A DNA stretch of 64,000 bases from NCBI GenBank assembly GCA_017744735.1, contig JAGIAR010000001.1, positions 248,001 to 312,000 of the forward strand, read 5' to 3'. Below are positions 63,042 to 64,000 of the stretch, one piece after another (within the stretch, counting starts at the first letter, position 1; each line of letters starts with the position of its first letter). This DNA comes from Novosphingobium sp. GTDB lineage: Bacteria > Pseudomonadota > Alphaproteobacteria > Sphingomonadales > Sphingomonadaceae. A program made the translations under genes and the position numbers. The notes under the pieces are model-generated. The model saw only the letters and a program-made list of their open reading frames with translations. It was not told where the DNA came from and did not search any database.

Positions 63042-64000
63042 GAGCTGGCCTCCGTTGCCTTGCTGCGGGCCAGGGTCGCTTCGACCACTGCCACCGCGTC
63101 GTCCACACTGTAGCTGCTTCTGCGGTCGAGGTCGGTTTCGCCCGCCGCGGCGATCAGGTCGCGCGCGCGATCGTGAAGCCGCGCAAGCTGGACCCGGAAC
63201 CCCGCCCTGGCCATCGCCCGGTCGAATTCGATCAGCGCGTCGAGGGCGGTGCTGTCGAGATCGTAGCTTTCCTCCAGGCTCAGCACGACGGCGCGCAGGC
63301 CCGGCTCGCTCCGTGTGCCCACCTCGGCCAGCCCCAGCATCCGCTCGGCATTCGCGAAGAACAGCGGTGCGGTCGGCCGCCAGATCGCGATCCGGGGCGG
63401 CGCCACGGCATCCGCGTGCCTTGCGATATCGACGTAGTCGTGGCTTGCCCCGATCCGCCCGAGCCGCGCGATGCGCGGCGTCGCGAGGCGTTGCAGCAAG
63501 GCCGCCAGCGACAGTCCGATCGCCAGCAACATCCCGTCTAGGACCCCCAGCGCGAGGACTCCTGCCGCCGCGCCCAACGCCACGAACTGGTCGCGGTCGA
63601 GCCGCCAAAGGCGCAGGATCGGTGCGGGATCCAGTGCGTGCAATAGCGCGGCGATTACCACTGCCGCCAGCACCGGTTCGGGCAGCAGCGCCACCAGCGG
63701 CATCGCGAACAGCACCATCGCCCCCAGACCCGCCACCGCGACGAGCGCCGCCGCGCGGCTGGCGGCCCCGGCGGCCTCGTTGGCCGAGCCGGCCGAAAAT
63801 CCGGCGCCCACCGGCATGCCCTGCAGCACCGCGCTGAACAGGTTCGCTCCGCCCAGCGCGGCAAGCTCGCGGTTGGCGTCGACCGTATCGCCGTGGCGCA
63901 GCGCAAGCGTGCGGATGGTACCCCAGGATTCGGCGAACAGGATCAGGACCAGCGGTACCGCGAACTGGATCAGCCGCGAGTAGTCGTTCCACGTCAGGTC
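63038..64000 (-). CDS. SulP-family anion transporter with STAS domain (cut by window edge)
   Basis: The C-terminal 320 residues of a SulP transporter are visible; the N-terminal half lies past the right edge. Helical core segments (FAVPLVLILFAESWGTIRTLA, GFSAGSANEAAGAASRAAALVA) and the VLAAVVIAALLHALDPAPILRLWRLDR region are family-typical. The last 125 residues form a STAS domain (PRIAIWRPTAPLFFANAERM, VVLSLEESYDLDSTALDALIEFDRAM). SulP proteins move sulfate, bicarbonate or dicarboxylates. The stop overlaps the ParB-like gene's start (ATGA). Confidence 0.92.
   Translation of the reverse strand, partial: DLTWNDYSRLIQFAVPLVLILFAESWGTIRTLALRHGDTVDANRELAALGGANLFSAVLQGMPVGAGFSAGSANEAAGAASRAAALVAVAGLGAMVLFAMPLVALLPEPVLAAVVIAALLHALDPAPILRLWRLDRDQFVALGAAAGVLALGVLDGMLLAIGLSLAALLQRLATPRIARLGRIGASHDYVDIARHADAVAPPRIAIWRPTAPLFFANAERMLGLAEVGTRSEPGLRAVVLSLEESYDLDSTALDALIEFDRAMARAGFRVQLARLHDRARDLIAAAGETDLDRRSSYSVDDAVAVVEATLARSKATEASS

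Overview
The window looks like a chromosome segment of a sphingomonad (Alphaproteobacteria, Sphingomonadales) or a close relative. It is GC-rich throughout, carries five TonB-dependent receptors (TBDRs) of the types that multiply in that group, and uses Tat-exported phospholipases, NodT-type outer-membrane factors and many GTGA/ATGA-coupled operons. I saw no rRNA, tRNA, insertion sequence, phage gene or CRISPR array. Both ends cut genes: an MFS transporter on the left and a SulP transporter on the right.

Layout. (1) 1-8.7 kb: a catabolic-looking cluster with an MFS transporter, a TBDR, three SDR or NAD(P)-binding reductases, two NmrA-like reductases, two SnoaL-like proteins and a TetR regulator; the substrate is unknown. 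(2) 8.7-13.6 kb: an EmrAB plus outer-membrane-factor efflux operon with a divergent TetR gene. (3) 13.7-15.9 kb: housekeeping genes (DEAD-box RNA helicase, YaiI/DUF188). (4) 15.9-28.7 kb: an organophosphorus island. It holds a GntR/UTRA regulator, a TBDR, a PhnZ-like HD oxygenase, and a tightly coupled operon of phospholipase C, PAP2 phosphatase, LamG-metallophosphatase, DUF5690-like transporter, FAD oxidase and phosphonoacetaldehyde hydrolase (PhnX). (5) 28.8-33.2 kb: an unusual TBDR with a Gly/Pro-rich insert, and a HerA-like ATPase. (6) 33.2-40.0 kb: an RND efflux operon with its TetR regulator. (7) 40.1-46.1 kb: a LysR regulator resembling the aminoethylphosphonate-associated type, a TBDR and a TPR-sulfotransferase. 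(8) 46.1-56.6 kb: a second phospholipase C, a PI-PLC-like enzyme, and a TBDR followed by a coupled run of sulfotransferase, Asp/Asn beta-hydroxylase, TPR-sulfotransferase and a second beta-hydroxylase. (9) 56.6-61.3 kb: a second EmrAB plus outer-membrane-factor operon with a MarR regulator. (10) 61.3-64 kb: FUSC, ParB-like and SulP genes.

Main inference. Five 12-bp sites of the form TGGT-N4-ACCA (one has TGGA) lie in front of the two TBDRs and the phospholipase or transporter units of regions 4 and 8, and nowhere else that I noticed. This is the operator type of HutC/UTRA GntR regulators, and the only such regulator in the window is at 15875-16639. I infer one regulon that captures phospholipids or phosphonolipids, removes head groups outside the cytoplasm, imports them, and in the cytoplasm converts aminoethylphosphonate-type compounds to phosphonoacetaldehyde, then acetaldehyde and phosphate. 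The sulfotransferase/beta-hydroxylase genes downstream of one operator-controlled TBDR have no obvious place in this scheme and are the least explained part of the window.
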